In this document: in pieces, positions 26,208 through 35,059 of the stretch
Numbering within the stretch: position 1 is the stretch's first letter
Layout: every line of letters begins with the position of its first letter
From: Pelethousia sp034933245
GTDB taxonomy: Bacteria; Bacillota; Clostridia; Christensenellales; CAG-138
Length of the DNA: 64,000 nucleotides
Direction of reading: 5' to 3'
NCBI GenBank assembly: GCA_034933245.1
Contig: JAYFNX010000004.1
Span: 1 to 64,000 of the forward strand
Made by a program: the position numbers and the translations under genes
The notes under the pieces: generated by a model
What the model was told of the DNA's origin: nothing
Database searches by the model: none
The model's input: only the letters and a program-made list of their open reading frames with translations

Positions 26208-26400
26208 GTTTCCTTCCTTCAAATATCTAAGATTTTAAAGTAATATACGTAATAACAATTAATTCGATTATATCAAATCTGATTTTTTTTTCAACCGAGT
26301 CAACAAGACTGCCATGCAAATATTTTAGATATTAGTTTGATGCTACCATTATACGGATCTTTTTTTGCAAAACCCGCAGAATCCATAAGGACGGCGGAAA

Positions 26401-26427
26401 TTAGCACTCGGAACGGACGAGTGCTAA
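26401..26427 (+). promoter_or_regulatory. CIRCE element (HrcA operator)
   Basis: A perfect TTAGCACTC, nine bases, GAGTGCTAA. This is the operator of the heat-shock repressor HrcA. It lies about 150 nt before the Hsp20 start, so HrcA control of that gene is expected. In 26223-26400 there is otherwise only AT-rich sequence. Confidence 0.95.
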
Positions 26428-26574
26428 AAGTTTGCTTTTGGATTGAGATGCCGTCAAACTGCCGTAACAATGCGACGCTATGATAAGCATGTAAACAAAA
26501 AGGGCACGGTGGGCCGGACCGGAACGCCGCGCCGCAGATATGTAACGACGAAAACGAAAAAGGAGGTTTTCATC

Positions 26575-27009
26575 ATGCGTGGACTGATTCCTTACCGCAG
26601 GAGCAATGGGGATGCAAACGGCATTGCCAACTATTTTGACGATTTTGAGAAGGCTTTCTTTGGCGGTATGCCAAGCTTTGGCTATGGCACCTTCCGGACA
26701 GATGTGATGGATAAAGGCGATCATTTTCTGCTAAAGACGGATTTGCCAGGCGTAGCCAAGGAGGATATCCACCTGGATATCCATGGCGACGACTTGATGA
26801 TAAGCGTACAGCACGAGGAAAGCAAGGAAGAAAAGAAAGAGAACTTTCTCCGCCGTGAGCGGGCATACGGCTCGTATTGCCGCAGTTTCGATATCTCCGA
26901 TGTCGATGCGGATAAGATCAAGGCTGCCTATCATAACGGCGTATTGGAGCTTACCCTGCCCAAACGGGGCGATCAAGCCTTGCGGGGAAAACAAATCCAG
27001 ATTGATTAA
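26575..27009 (+). CDS. Small heat shock protein, Hsp20/alpha-crystallin family
   Basis: A 144-residue ATP-independent holding chaperone. The start ATG at 26575 follows AAGGAGGTTTTCATC; the longer upstream frame lacks Hsp20 sequence. N-terminus MRGLIPYRRS; alpha-crystallin domain from FRTDVMDKGDHFLLKTDLPG through NGVLELTLPKRGD. The CIRCE element upstream shows that it belongs to the HrcA regulon. A terminator follows at 27046. Confidence 0.93.
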   Translation: MRGLIPYRRSNGDANGIANYFDDFEKAFFGGMPSFGYGTFRTDVMDKGDHFLLKTDLPGVAKEDIHLDIHGDDLMISVQHEESKEEKKENFLRRERAYGSYCRSFDISDVDADKIKAAYHNGVLELTLPKRGDQALRGKQIQID

Positions 27010-27045
27010 TTTCCAGCATGCCTGCCGGCCGCCACAGGCTGCCGA

Positions 27046-27073
27046 AAAAGCCCAGCTTAGCTGGGCTTTTTCC
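27046..27073 (+). terminator. Intrinsic terminator after Hsp20
   Basis: AAAAGCCCAGC pairs with GCTGGGCTTTT around a 3-nt loop, and the T tract continues. The following 27074-27358 has a 70-codon frame (27115-27327) that begins LMEEAKADGESDGKLP-like sequence but has no ribosome site; I cannot support a gene there. Confidence 0.85.
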
Positions 27074-27358
27074 ATTTTATCTGATAAAATGCGAGTTGGA
27101 TTGCGCGGGAGCTGATGGAAGAGGCGAAAGCCGACGGGGAATCGGATGGAAAGCTGCCGGTTGACGAGGATGGGCGGGCTCCCGCGCCATCCGCAAGCGG
27201 TGAGCGGGCGCCTTTTATGCGGTATACAATACGGTTTCCCTCATCTACCGGCGCGGCGATCAGCCAAATGCGTGTCCCCGGAAGGATTCGGGCTTACCAA
27301 CACCCGCAAAGACATTGCGCGCAATAGCTTTGATAAATGCAGGCACCACAAGGTGGAA

Positions 27359-28054
27359 TTATAAAAACGATCTTCTTTCCAGCCATTCCCGTAACGACCG
27401 GATGATTGCCGCAAGTATCAGAAACAGACCCACCAAGAAAAACGTGCTCACAGAGTAAAGAGACCATGAAAACATCTTGGTGCCAAATGTGATATGCTGA
27501 AAGTATTCTATCAGCATGGAGCTTGCGCCTAGCGCGGCAAGAAGGCCTCCGATAATAAACAGCTTTCCGCCATTGACATAGCGGAACAAGATAACTGCCG
27601 TGGTTGTCAGTATGCCCAACAGCATAACCACCGGGAATGCAAAAGAAAGAAACCAATCCCCGTGATTATACAGGCAGACATATAGCAAGAAAGCGCTGGC
27701 GGCGAGGAAACTAACCGGTACGAAGACTACGGGATTGGGGTGGTGAAACCATAACGGTAAAACGACACCGATGTACAGAGCGGCAATGCCGCTCATCACA
27801 TAACCGGACCAACGGATGGCCCCATAAGTGCGCAGACAAAAAATCAGGCTCACGATGCCCACGATGGTCAATACAATCGTAAGAAAAATCGCGGCTGGAA
27901 TTTTTTCATTCTCCTTCTTTTTCGGATACACGGAAGAATACCCGTCATTTGCTTTTTTAATTTGAGCATCTTCAGGAAGCCGGACAGGGGTGGCGCATAA
28001 GGGGCAGCGCTCTGTACCGTCCGTTAACCTGACGCCGCACTTTATACAGTACAT
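27359..28054 (-). CDS. Zinc-ribbon membrane protein of the DUF6320 type
   Basis: A 231-residue protein. An N-terminal zinc ribbon (CIKCGVRL...CPLC, residues 3-22) is joined by a charged linker to about six transmembrane helices. This matches the DUF6320 type found beside acyltransferase-like genes in Clostridia; function unknown. ATG at 28054 lies directly after the stop of the condensation-type gene (stop codon ends at 28057), so it is the third gene of a tightly coupled operon read from 30233 to 27359. A role in transport or as a membrane partner of the acyltransferase is only an inference. Confidence 0.8.
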   Translation of the reverse strand: MYCIKCGVRLTDGTERCPLCATPVRLPEDAQIKKANDGYSSVYPKKKENEKIPAAIFLTIVLTIVGIVSLIFCLRTYGAIRWSGYVMSGIAALYIGVVLPLWFHHPNPVVFVPVSFLAASAFLLYVCLYNHGDWFLSFAFPVVMLLGILTTTAVILFRYVNGGKLFIIGGLLAALGASSMLIEYFQHITFGTKMFSWSLYSVSTFFLVGLFLILAAIIRSLREWLERRSFL

Positions 28055-28056
28055 GG

Positions 28057-29331
28057 TTAAGCACCTCGCAGTTTACTTTCAATGGTCACGGGAACGCCCA
28101 ACTCCACAAGCCGGGAGAAGAAACGCTGTTCCAGCTCGGTTTCCCGAATGTTTCGTATCATGCTCACATAGGTTGCGTTGCCTAAACTTACAACGGAGCA
28201 ATTGTTTGGATAGCTATATTGCACGCCGATAATGAACTCCATCCGCTCCACATAAGGCCGCATGGGTTCCGGAATTTTAACGACCCCGAGATTCGATACG
28301 TTCAGGCAGCCTTTGGTCTCCCCAACATGCGCATACACCATGCGCAGGAAAAGGTTTTTGATGAACAGCGGCATAATCCGCAGAATCGTCAGCCGCTGCG
28401 GTATGACGTTAGCCGCGATTCTCGCCGCCATAAGCTGGGGCATCGCTTCGGCGGATAATTGGGCGGAGATGCTGTTGCACAGATCCCCCAATGTAAAAGC
28501 GCCCAATTTGGGATCAACCCCGGGATTCAGCGTGAGCGCAAAGTTGCGCAGCGTTTTGCTTCCGTAAAGACGGCGAAGATTGACCGGTACGGTGATTTTC
28601 ACGGGTTTTGGCCGCCTGCGCGGTGCGTGCTTCGCCTGCATCTCCATGATGGCCTGCGCCATAACGGCCACCAAAAAAACCGTAACGGTAGCTTGATAGC
28701 CGTGCGCGGCTTCTACCAGCTTGTCCGTGGGCAAAATACCGGTAATAAGATGCCGTACGCCATCTTTTTCATGGGTGCCCCTTAGGCGGTAGGAATTCGG
28801 TTCGGACCGGCTCATGGCGTGCCGGCCGCTATAGCGCAGGAAACTGTCTTCCATTTCTTCCGGCTGGGGCTCTTGCACAATATCCAGTATATCATCCGAA
28901 GCCGGGATATCGATGCCGTATTTTAAGGCAAGATACCGGGCTGCCAGCGTTTTTAAATAGATCATGCCCCCCGTGCCGTCGGTCAGCGCGTGAAAAAACT
29001 CCACGGCAATGCGATTTCGATAATACAGAATTCGCAGGCAGCAGGAGCGGAGCTCTTTTGTGCCCATATGGGTCAGCGGATAAGCGAAATCCTGGCCTAC
29101 CTTCAGCGGGGTTCTGATTTCTTCCAGGTAGTACCAGAATATGCCGGTGCGCAGCCGCATGTATAAGGAGGGAAAGCGGGGCATCAGGTCGTCCGCCGCC
29201 TGTTGCAGCACGGCGGGGTCTATGGGTTCCCGCAGCGAGATGGACTGCCGGAAGACATTGCACCAGCCGGGACGCTTGACCGCAGGAAAAATTAAAGCGG
29301 CGTTATCGAGCCGCAGCCAGAATTTGCTCAT
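28057..29331 (-). CDS. Condensation/alcohol-acyltransferase-like protein
   Basis: A 424-residue CoA-dependent acyltransferase-fold protein (WS/DGAT, Atf and NRPS condensation group). The active-site motif is EFFHALTDGTGG (HxxxDG with Thr replacing Asp or Gly, family-like). Other landmarks are YHLRPLR-like TVPVNLRRLYGSKTLRNFAL and VSNLGVVKIPEPMRPYVERM. The start ATG 29331 overlaps the stop of the esterase gene by 4 nt (ATGA). The 28 extra codons upstream belong to the esterase region. Probable role: making or transferring an acyl ester together with the upstream alpha/beta hydrolase; the substrate is unknown. Confidence 0.8.
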   Translation of the reverse strand: MSKFWLRLDNAALIFPAVKRPGWCNVFRQSISLREPIDPAVLQQAADDLMPRFPSLYMRLRTGIFWYYLEEIRTPLKVGQDFAYPLTHMGTKELRSCCLRILYYRNRIAVEFFHALTDGTGGMIYLKTLAARYLALKYGIDIPASDDILDIVQEPQPEEMEDSFLRYSGRHAMSRSEPNSYRLRGTHEKDGVRHLITGILPTDKLVEAAHGYQATVTVFLVAVMAQAIMEMQAKHAPRRRPKPVKITVPVNLRRLYGSKTLRNFALTLNPGVDPKLGAFTLGDLCNSISAQLSAEAMPQLMAARIAANVIPQRLTILRIMPLFIKNLFLRMVYAHVGETKGCLNVSNLGVVKIPEPMRPYVERMEFIIGVQYSYPNNCSVVSLGNATYVSMIRNIRETELEQRFFSRLVELGVPVTIESKLRGA

Positions 29332-30233
29332 TGCGCAAGCCCTCGGATAAATGCACAAATGGCGTCCATATCCTGCCGTCGGTCCTTCATGCCATATAGG
29401 ACGTATACGTGCCACATGGCGGGGGCAACGGTTAAGGCGCTTTTGCAGCCGGAAGCCAGAAGCTTTTCATAAAGCTGCACCGCATCGTCCCGCATAATCT
29501 CATCCCCGCCAACAAAAAGGAGGCTCTCTGGAAAATCCAGAAGGTCGCCAAATAAGGGCGAGGAAAGCGGGTTCGCAGGCTCATCCGTATAGCAGGAAGC
29601 GAAAAATTGCAGGCGGCGCAGCGACATGGATGGGTCAACGAATTCGTTTTCGGCATAGGATTTGCCGGAAGCCGTTAGATCGGTCCAAGGCGAAATGCCG
29701 ACGAGACCCGCCGGAAGCGGAAGCCCAAGCTTTTTTGCCGCAAGGCAAACGGAGAAAATAAGGCCGCCCCCCGCCGATTCGCCAACTAGGACGATTTTGC
29801 TGGGATCATATTCTTCAAGAAGAAAACGATAGGCGGCCATGGCATCATCCAGAGCGGCCGGGAAGGGATGTTCCGGCGCGAGGCGATAGGCCGGGCATAA
29901 AACGCGTATGCCGCCCTCCGTGGCAAGGGTTGCGCCAAAGCCCTTTGCATATTCGATACCGCCGCAACAATAGCCGCCCCCATGAAGATAGAGGACGGCT
30001 CCGGAACAGTCCAAAGATGACGGCAGGGCCATGGCCGCTTGAAAACGGTCAAACGCCAGCGGGCAAAAGCGCACATCCGGGTGCTGTATTTTTTGCAACA
30101 GCACGCCGATGAAATCTTGCGCCCGGCGTTCTGCCGCAAGGGGCTCATCTTCCGTAAAGCTTTGCAGCTTTTTGAGCTGCTTGCGAAAGAAGGAAGAGGT
30201 CCATGATTTTGAAGAAAGTTCTTTCTCGTTCAT
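29328..30233 (-). CDS. Alpha/beta hydrolase, hormone-sensitive-lipase-like esterase
   Basis: A 301-residue esterase of the HSL/GDXG group. Oxyanion-hole motif LYLHGGGYCCGG, nucleophile VLVGESAGGGLIF (Ser), and the acid/base residues in GGDEIMRDD and the late HVYVLYGM. Cytoplasmic, no signal in the chosen form. The start at 30233 (MNEKELSS) is preferred since GGAAAAAGTT precedes it; ATG 30245 is an alternative and longer frames add an unlikely segment. First gene of the operon with the condensation-like and DUF6320 genes. Substrate unknown; short-chain esters are typical of the family. Confidence 0.85.
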   Translation of the reverse strand: MNEKELSSKSWTSSFFRKQLKKLQSFTEDEPLAAERRAQDFIGVLLQKIQHPDVRFCPLAFDRFQAAMALPSSLDCSGAVLYLHGGGYCCGGIEYAKGFGATLATEGGIRVLCPAYRLAPEHPFPAALDDAMAAYRFLLEEYDPSKIVLVGESAGGGLIFSVCLAAKKLGLPLPAGLVGISPWTDLTASGKSYAENEFVDPSMSLRRLQFFASCYTDEPANPLSSPLFGDLLDFPESLLFVGGDEIMRDDAVQLYEKLLASGCKSALTVAPAMWHVYVLYGMKDRRQDMDAICAFIRGLAQ

Positions 30234-31020
30234 AACTTTTTCCATTATATTTTCTATGCGCCGGAAATGCAACCTGTTCCGTTGATTCCTGCTTTCAGCA
30301 AAGACGATGGAGCATGGCAAGAGAATACCGAAGCTGCAAAAAACGATAGCCAAAATGAAATAGGAAGCTTACCTATGGGGGGGCTTCTATACCCGCAAAA
30401 ATAATGTTACCTCGCATAATGCATATTCCCGCTTCGCTCCATAAGGCCTGCTGCCTCCCGCTTGGCTGCTCGTTTCCCCTCCCGGCTGCCGCTTTGTGCG
30501 TTCTACACAAGGCGGTGCAAAAGTGCAGACCTATCATGTACCCGCCGGCTGGAAAGTATGCCGTCGTATGCGGATTTACCGCCCATATAGCGCCGCGTGG
30601 GGATTCCTCTTGGGCTCCTCCACATCTGCCCCTTCTCCATGTTTCGCAATGGGTACAGCCGCGTAAATTCCGGGCGGCCTTGCCCTGTTCCGCCTTGTTA
30701 TGGGCGTTCGAAATACCCGTTTGCTTGGTTAGATCTCATTTGCAAGCTTGTAGTTTTTGCCCATGCCCTGGAAATTTTACTGGAGCGCCGGCACGGAAAA
30801 TCTTGACTGACACCGCTGAAATTATATGTTATAATTTAGAAAAATTAAGCAATTTAATCAGTAACTAATTATTGCAATAACACGGAGTTTATCCAGTGGT
30901 AGATTCTGTTTATAAAATACCAATTATTGAGACAGCAAATCTGCTCTTCAGCAGAAATGAAAATCAATGATAATCGTACAAACGCAAGTGTGCATATTGA
31001 GTTATAAGTTAGGTGATAAA
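30234..31020. other. Long intergenic stretch with a possible promoter
   Basis: Between the divergent esterase and diguanylate cyclase genes there is no supported coding sequence. The 154-codon frame at 30404-30868 is Cys/Leu/Pro rich, lacks a ribosome site and looks like chance. A possible promoter for the cyclase lies at 30803-30830: TTGACT, 16 nt, TATGTT. A TATAAT at 30830-30835 is poorly spaced from the same -35. Confidence 0.35.
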
Positions 31021-32196
31021 ATGGACAAGTTATCATATATACAACTTAATGCTTTCGCTTTTGTATTTCTGCTTCTTTGTTACGGTAACATTCGCCATAT
31101 AGGCAACCATTATTTATATGATCAAAAAATATTTTTGGTCATGATAGGGGCAAATGCTATTTTGCTTATTTTGGATTCTTTGCAGTGGCTTTTGGATGGA
31201 AAGCCGGGCGTAGCCCTAAGGGCATTATCCATAATTATAGCGGTAGCCTATAGCGCAACAACTCCCATTCCATGTTTTCTTTGGAGCATGTATGCTGATT
31301 ATCAAATATACAGGGAGGAAAAGCATATAAAAAAATTGCTTTTACCGATGACAATTCCCTTGCTTATCAATTTGCTTTTTGCGTTACTTAGTGCTTTTTA
31401 TGGACTTATATTCGTTATTGACCAGAATAATGTATACCACAGAGGCCCTCTTTTTTATTTAATGGTTTCAATCTGTTATTTTTACCTTTTTTATTCCTTG
31501 ATTTTTGTCATTCGAAAAAGAAAGTCTGTAGAACATAAAGTATATATTCCGCTGCTGCTATTTGCGTTACCACCTTTTATTGCCGGAATCATCCAAGCTC
31601 TGTTTTATGGAGTTTCTATTGTATGGGACTGTATGACAATTTCGATGTTTATTATTTTTATTAATATTCAAAACAGTCAACTATATACGGATTCCCTAAC
31701 CGGGCTATACAACCGTAGGCAATTTGATAATTATATGCAGGAATGTTTCAAGAATTGTGACGAGGGCGCCATGCTTGGGATCATTATGGCCGATTTGGAT
31801 TCGTTTAAGAATATAAACGATGTGTGGGGACACATTGCAGGGGATGCGGCGCTTGTGGAGACCGGAAAAATTCTTAAAGATAGTTTTAGGAAAAAAGATA
31901 TAATTTGCCGCTATGGAGGTGACGAATTTGTGGTGGTTTTAAAAGTTAGCGGGATGGCTGAATTGTCCAACATTGTAGAAAAGCTCAAAACTAATATTAT
32001 AAATTTTAATAAAAGAAAAAAGCTTCCCTATTCTATAAACTTCAGTGTGGGCTTCGACATATTTGATTGTAATTCCAACATGACAATTCAGCAGTTTATT
32101 AGTCATATCGATAATTTAATGTATGAGGATAAAAGCCGGCACAAGTCAGACGAAGTGCAGCATGCGTATCATAACACAATCCAGCCAAACGTCTAG
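31021..32196 (+). CDS. Membrane-bound diguanylate cyclase (GGDEF)
   Basis: A 391-residue protein. Seven or eight hydrophobic helices fill residues about 1-230; the GGDEF domain follows (LYTDSLTGLYNRRQFDNYMQ, DLDSFKNINDVWGH, CRYGGDEFVVVL). The catalytic GGDEF is intact, and RKKD five residues before it is a canonical inhibitory I-site, so it should make cyclic di-GMP with product feedback. The start ATG 31021 follows TAGGTGAT. No EAL domain. The membrane part resembles a 7TM sensor but no ligand can be named. A short hypothetical gene begins about 100 nt downstream. Confidence 0.9.
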   Translation: MDKLSYIQLNAFAFVFLLLCYGNIRHIGNHYLYDQKIFLVMIGANAILLILDSLQWLLDGKPGVALRALSIIIAVAYSATTPIPCFLWSMYADYQIYREEKHIKKLLLPMTIPLLINLLFALLSAFYGLIFVIDQNNVYHRGPLFYLMVSICYFYLFYSLIFVIRKRKSVEHKVYIPLLLFALPPFIAGIIQALFYGVSIVWDCMTISMFIIFINIQNSQLYTDSLTGLYNRRQFDNYMQECFKNCDEGAMLGIIMADLDSFKNINDVWGHIAGDAALVETGKILKDSFRKKDIICRYGGDEFVVVLKVSGMAELSNIVEKLKTNIINFNKRKKLPYSINFSVGFDIFDCNSNMTIQQFISHIDNLMYEDKSRHKSDEVQHAYHNTIQPNV

Positions 32197-32302
32197 TTAT
32201 GTTTATAAAGCAGTTATTAATTCGATCAAGTGCTCTATAAACGTTGCAATAGACCAGCACGAATGCTATAAAGAGTTTTCAGCTATGAAGGAGGTATCCA
32301 AA

Positions 32303-32728
32303 ATGGCTAATACAAGTGCGCTGAAAGCGGTAACCAACTTCGCAATACAAGAAGTGGCTAAAGATTTAAAAATAGAACTGGCCCCCCAAAAGATTTATAT
32401 AGGTAATGAAGGAGTAACTAAAAAATTTGACGGTGTCTCTCTAAACAAGGACATTATCGTAAAGGTTATTAATCATAGCGGTTATACGTCGGGAAATAAA
32501 CTACCAACTGGAAAGATCAGAAATACATTTGCAGACTGTTATTTCTTAAGCCTTACAAAGGCAAATTCTAAAATACTGGCTGTCACAAATCAGGAGTTTT
32601 ATAAGATATTTAACGCACAGAGTAAGGGCCTTTTAGGTGAAATACAACTAAAATATATAGAATTACCTGATGAACTCAAAGAAATCGCTCGGAAAGTTTC
32701 TCAAGATGCAAGTAGAGAAATGTCATAA
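32303..32728 (+). CDS. Hypothetical protein with nuclease-like core
   Basis: A 141-residue soluble protein of unrecognised family. Start ATG 32303 is fixed by AAGGAGGTATCCAAA; the upstream extension of the frame overlaps the cyclase gene and is not coding. Seen in it: an N-terminal helix, then KKFDGVSLNKDIIVKVINHS, SGNKLPTGKIRNTFADCYFL and LAVTNQEFYKIF. The order Asp - (I/V)-x-Lys with later Lys and conserved FADCYFLSL resembles the PD-(D/E)XK nuclease fold, but this is an inference. Its position behind a diguanylate cyclase may be coincidental. Confidence 0.6.
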   Translation: MANTSALKAVTNFAIQEVAKDLKIELAPQKIYIGNEGVTKKFDGVSLNKDIIVKVINHSGYTSGNKLPTGKIRNTFADCYFLSLTKANSKILAVTNQEFYKIFNAQSKGLLGEIQLKYIELPDELKEIARKVSQDASREMS

Positions 32729-32947
32729 AAGATTGCGAGATCTGCAATTTGGTCAAGGAAATGAACTACGTGTTATGTTTATTATGGACAATCGTTGCAA
32801 ATAGAAAAAATGGCAACTCAAGTAAAGCAAACTCATACTTATAACCACATATTAACAAAATACTGACAAAAAAGAAGTATAATATCTACGTTATTCCTGG
32901 TGCGCTGTTTCAAATAATTACATGAAATGATAAGGAGGAGGATTCCC

Positions 32948-34432
32948 ATGAAAAAGAAGGTTATCGTCATAGGGGGCGGTATTGCGGGGCTTAGCGCGGG
33001 TATCTACGCGTTAAGGTGCGGCTTTGACGTTACTGTTTTGGAAAGCCATCGGATAGCGGGCGGAAACTGTACATCGTGGAAGCGGAACGGCTATCTGTTT
33101 GAGGGCGGTATGCACTGGCTGACGGGTTCCTTGAAACAAGAACCCATTCATAATATGTGGCGTACGGTGGGGGCGCTCAACGACAGCGTGGAAATCCACT
33201 GTTCTGAACCATTCATCGAATATGACTACCAGGGCACGCCTATCCGCTTTTATAGGGATGTAGATACCACAGAAAAGCACTGGCTTTCCGTGTCCCCCGC
33301 GGATGCAAAAGAGATAAAAGCCCTATGCGATAACATTCGAAAAGTGAAGAACCTTTCTATGCCTGTTACGGATCTGCGTGGGGTGAAAGTGACAAAAAAG
33401 ATGCGTATGCCAATTTCGCTGCTTTTTAGCGCGCTTTCCGCCATGAGAATCATGCGTACGTTTTCTAAAATCTCGAGAGATGCGTATGTCGGCAGATTCG
33501 CCCATGCGGGGTTGCGCGAAATGCTTTGCGCCCTAACAAGCGAAAAAAGTGGCGTGGTGCCGCTGTTTTTTACAATGGGTACGCTTGCCAGGGGTGATGG
33601 CGGCTTCCCCGAAGGCGGATCCTTGCCATTCGTCCATCGAATGGTGCAGACCCTGGAATCCCTGGGCGGTGAACTCCTACTAAGCACAAGGGGCGACCGC
33701 GTGATAATGGAAAACAATAAAGCGGTTGGCGTGATGGCGAACGGGAAAAACATGCCTGCCGACGCCGTGATTATTACAGCCGATACCATGGCAATCGACG
33801 GCCTGTTCGACACGCCGCCCAAAGCACCTTGGCTGGAGGAAATGCATGCGGTGACAGAGCCTACGATGGCTACCTTCTTATCGTTCGGCATAAAGGCTGA
33901 CTTGCGGAAATATCAGAAGGGCCTCGTTTTCAAGCTCCGGAAGCCGATTCCTTTGGCAACACAAAAATATGAATACCTGAGCGTCAACAATTATGCGTCG
34001 GATCCGGCCTATTCGCCTGAAGGGAAAACGGCGCTTACGATTATCTTAGACGGCGACACCTATGATTTTTGGAAAAAAGCAAAAGACGAGGATCGGTATT
34101 CGGATGAAAAACAAAAGTTGGCCGGGGTGGTAATAGAGGCATTGTCCGAGTTGATTCCTGAAACCAAAGGGCAAGTGGAGGTTTGCGATGTTGCAACGCC
34201 GTTAACCTACGAACGTTACTGCGGCAACTGGAAAGGTTCCTGGATGACGGAAATGACGCCAAGCATGAAGATGAAGAACTACCCGGCTGCTATCGATGGG
34301 CTGTCCGGCGTATACTTCGCGGGACAGCGCATGATGCCTCCCGGCGGCCTCCCTGTTGCGCTGATGACCGGCCGGACCGCGGTGCAGTATCTATGCCGTG
34401 ATACCAACACGCTATTTATTAGTGAAGAATAA
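32948..34432 (+). CDS. FAD-dependent phytoene-desaturase-like oxidoreductase
   Basis: A 494-residue flavoprotein of the CrtI/phytoene dehydrogenase-like amine oxidase family. N-terminal dinucleotide fold VIVIGGGIAGLSAGIYALRC with the acidic VLESH end of strand 2, then GNCTSWKRNGYLFEGGMHWL. C-terminal FAD motif YFAGQRMMPPGGLPVALMTG. The start at 32948 has AAGGAGGAGGATTCCC. Family members act on carotenoids, retinol-like or other lipid substrates; no carotenoid genes are nearby, so the substrate is unknown. It is a single-gene unit. Confidence 0.85.
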   Translation: MKKKVIVIGGGIAGLSAGIYALRCGFDVTVLESHRIAGGNCTSWKRNGYLFEGGMHWLTGSLKQEPIHNMWRTVGALNDSVEIHCSEPFIEYDYQGTPIRFYRDVDTTEKHWLSVSPADAKEIKALCDNIRKVKNLSMPVTDLRGVKVTKKMRMPISLLFSALSAMRIMRTFSKISRDAYVGRFAHAGLREMLCALTSEKSGVVPLFFTMGTLARGDGGFPEGGSLPFVHRMVQTLESLGGELLLSTRGDRVIMENNKAVGVMANGKNMPADAVIITADTMAIDGLFDTPPKAPWLEEMHAVTEPTMATFLSFGIKADLRKYQKGLVFKLRKPIPLATQKYEYLSVNNYASDPAYSPEGKTALTIILDGDTYDFWKKAKDEDRYSDEKQKLAGVVIEALSELIPETKGQVEVCDVATPLTYERYCGNWKGSWMTEMTPSMKMKNYPAAIDGLSGVYFAGQRMMPPGGLPVALMTGRTAVQYLCRDTNTLFISEE

Positions 34433-34551
34433 GCGAGCAGGAGGATTATGCTATAAAAATGGCAGTATGCGCTTGGAGGGATATCATAGAAGAGCAGAGT
34501 GCAACACCCCAAATGTGATAGAATTATCAGAAGAATGACGGGGTGTTTAAA

Positions 34552-34656
34552 ATGCGCAAATATGATAAGGAATTTAAGGAAGAAGCGGTCAAACTGTCCG
34601 ACGAGGTGGGCGTAAAGCAGGCGGTGGCACAGCTGGGCGGGTTCTTACCGCTTTGA
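34552..34656 (+). pseudogene. IS3-family OrfA remnant
   Basis: MRKYDKEFKEEAVKLSDEVG, then VKQAVAQLG, is the N-terminus of the HTH protein of IS3-like elements. After 29 codons it degenerates and stops at 34656. The upstream inverted pair AACACCCC (34503) and GGGGTGTT (34540) may be part of the element end. No OrfB follows; the DUF503 gene starts 26 nt later, so the insertion removed or replaced that gene's native upstream region. Confidence 0.75.
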
Positions 34657-34681
34657 CCACGATGAAAGGAATGGCCGACTT

Positions 34682-34963
34682 ATGATTATTGAAGCGGCGA
34701 CAATTAAACTTTATGCGCCGTGGGTGCATTCTTTAAAAGAGAAGCGTATGCTGGTAAAAAGCTTACTCGCGAAAACAAAGAACAAATTCAATGTTTCGAT
34801 AGCAGAGGTAGGCGAACAGGACATCCACCAGACGATTGTGCTTGGACTGGCCTGCGTTTCTGCCTCTGTATCGCATGCGGACAGTATGGTTGATTCCATA
34901 TTGGCATTTATTGAGGCCAATACGGAGGCCGATGTCCTTGAAGTACAGCGCGAAAAAAGATAA
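34682..34963 (+). CDS. DUF503 family protein
   Basis: A 93-residue protein of the DUF503 (YlxP-like) family, starting MIIEAATIKLYAPWVHSLKE and KRMLVKSLLAKTKNKFNVSI. YlxP homologues are encoded with ribosome-maturation factors and are suspected of acting in translation, but here the gene is isolated. Ribosome signal is weak (GAAAGGA 11 nt upstream). Size is normal. Confidence 0.8.
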   Translation: MIIEAATIKLYAPWVHSLKEKRMLVKSLLAKTKNKFNVSIAEVGEQDIHQTIVLGLACVSASVSHADSMVDSILAFIEANTEADVLEVQREKR

Positions 34964-34985
34964 ACCGTAAGATTCGTTTCGGATA

Positions 34986-35038
34986 TTGACAACAGTAAAA
35001 AGGTAATGTATTATATAAAAAGATAATGCATTACCTTT
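34986..35038 (+). promoter_or_regulatory. MarR gene promoter with flanking inverted repeat
   Basis: TTGACA (34986-34991), 17 nt, TATTAT (35009-35014). Arms AAAGGTAATGTATT (34999-35012) and AATGCATTACCTTT (35025-35038) match at 13 of 14 positions and flank the -10 region, a typical place for an autoregulating MarR dimer. Confidence 0.65.
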
Positions 35039-35059
35039 ATTGGCGCGGCACGATCCAGT

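Noticed and set aside
26360..26385. Fourth copy of the tRNA-Ser terminator unit (AAAACCCGCAGAA near 26370)
   Set aside because: Only about 15 nt match and no hairpin partner or tRNA arm is beside it; chance cannot be excluded.
27115..27327. 70-codon frame after the Hsp20 terminator
   Set aside because: Charged start looks protein-like, but no start signal and no family; could be a relic that I cannot name.
30404..30868. 154-codon plus-strand frame between esterase and diguanylate cyclase
   Set aside because: No ribosome site, odd Cys/Pro/Leu composition, no domain; likely chance.
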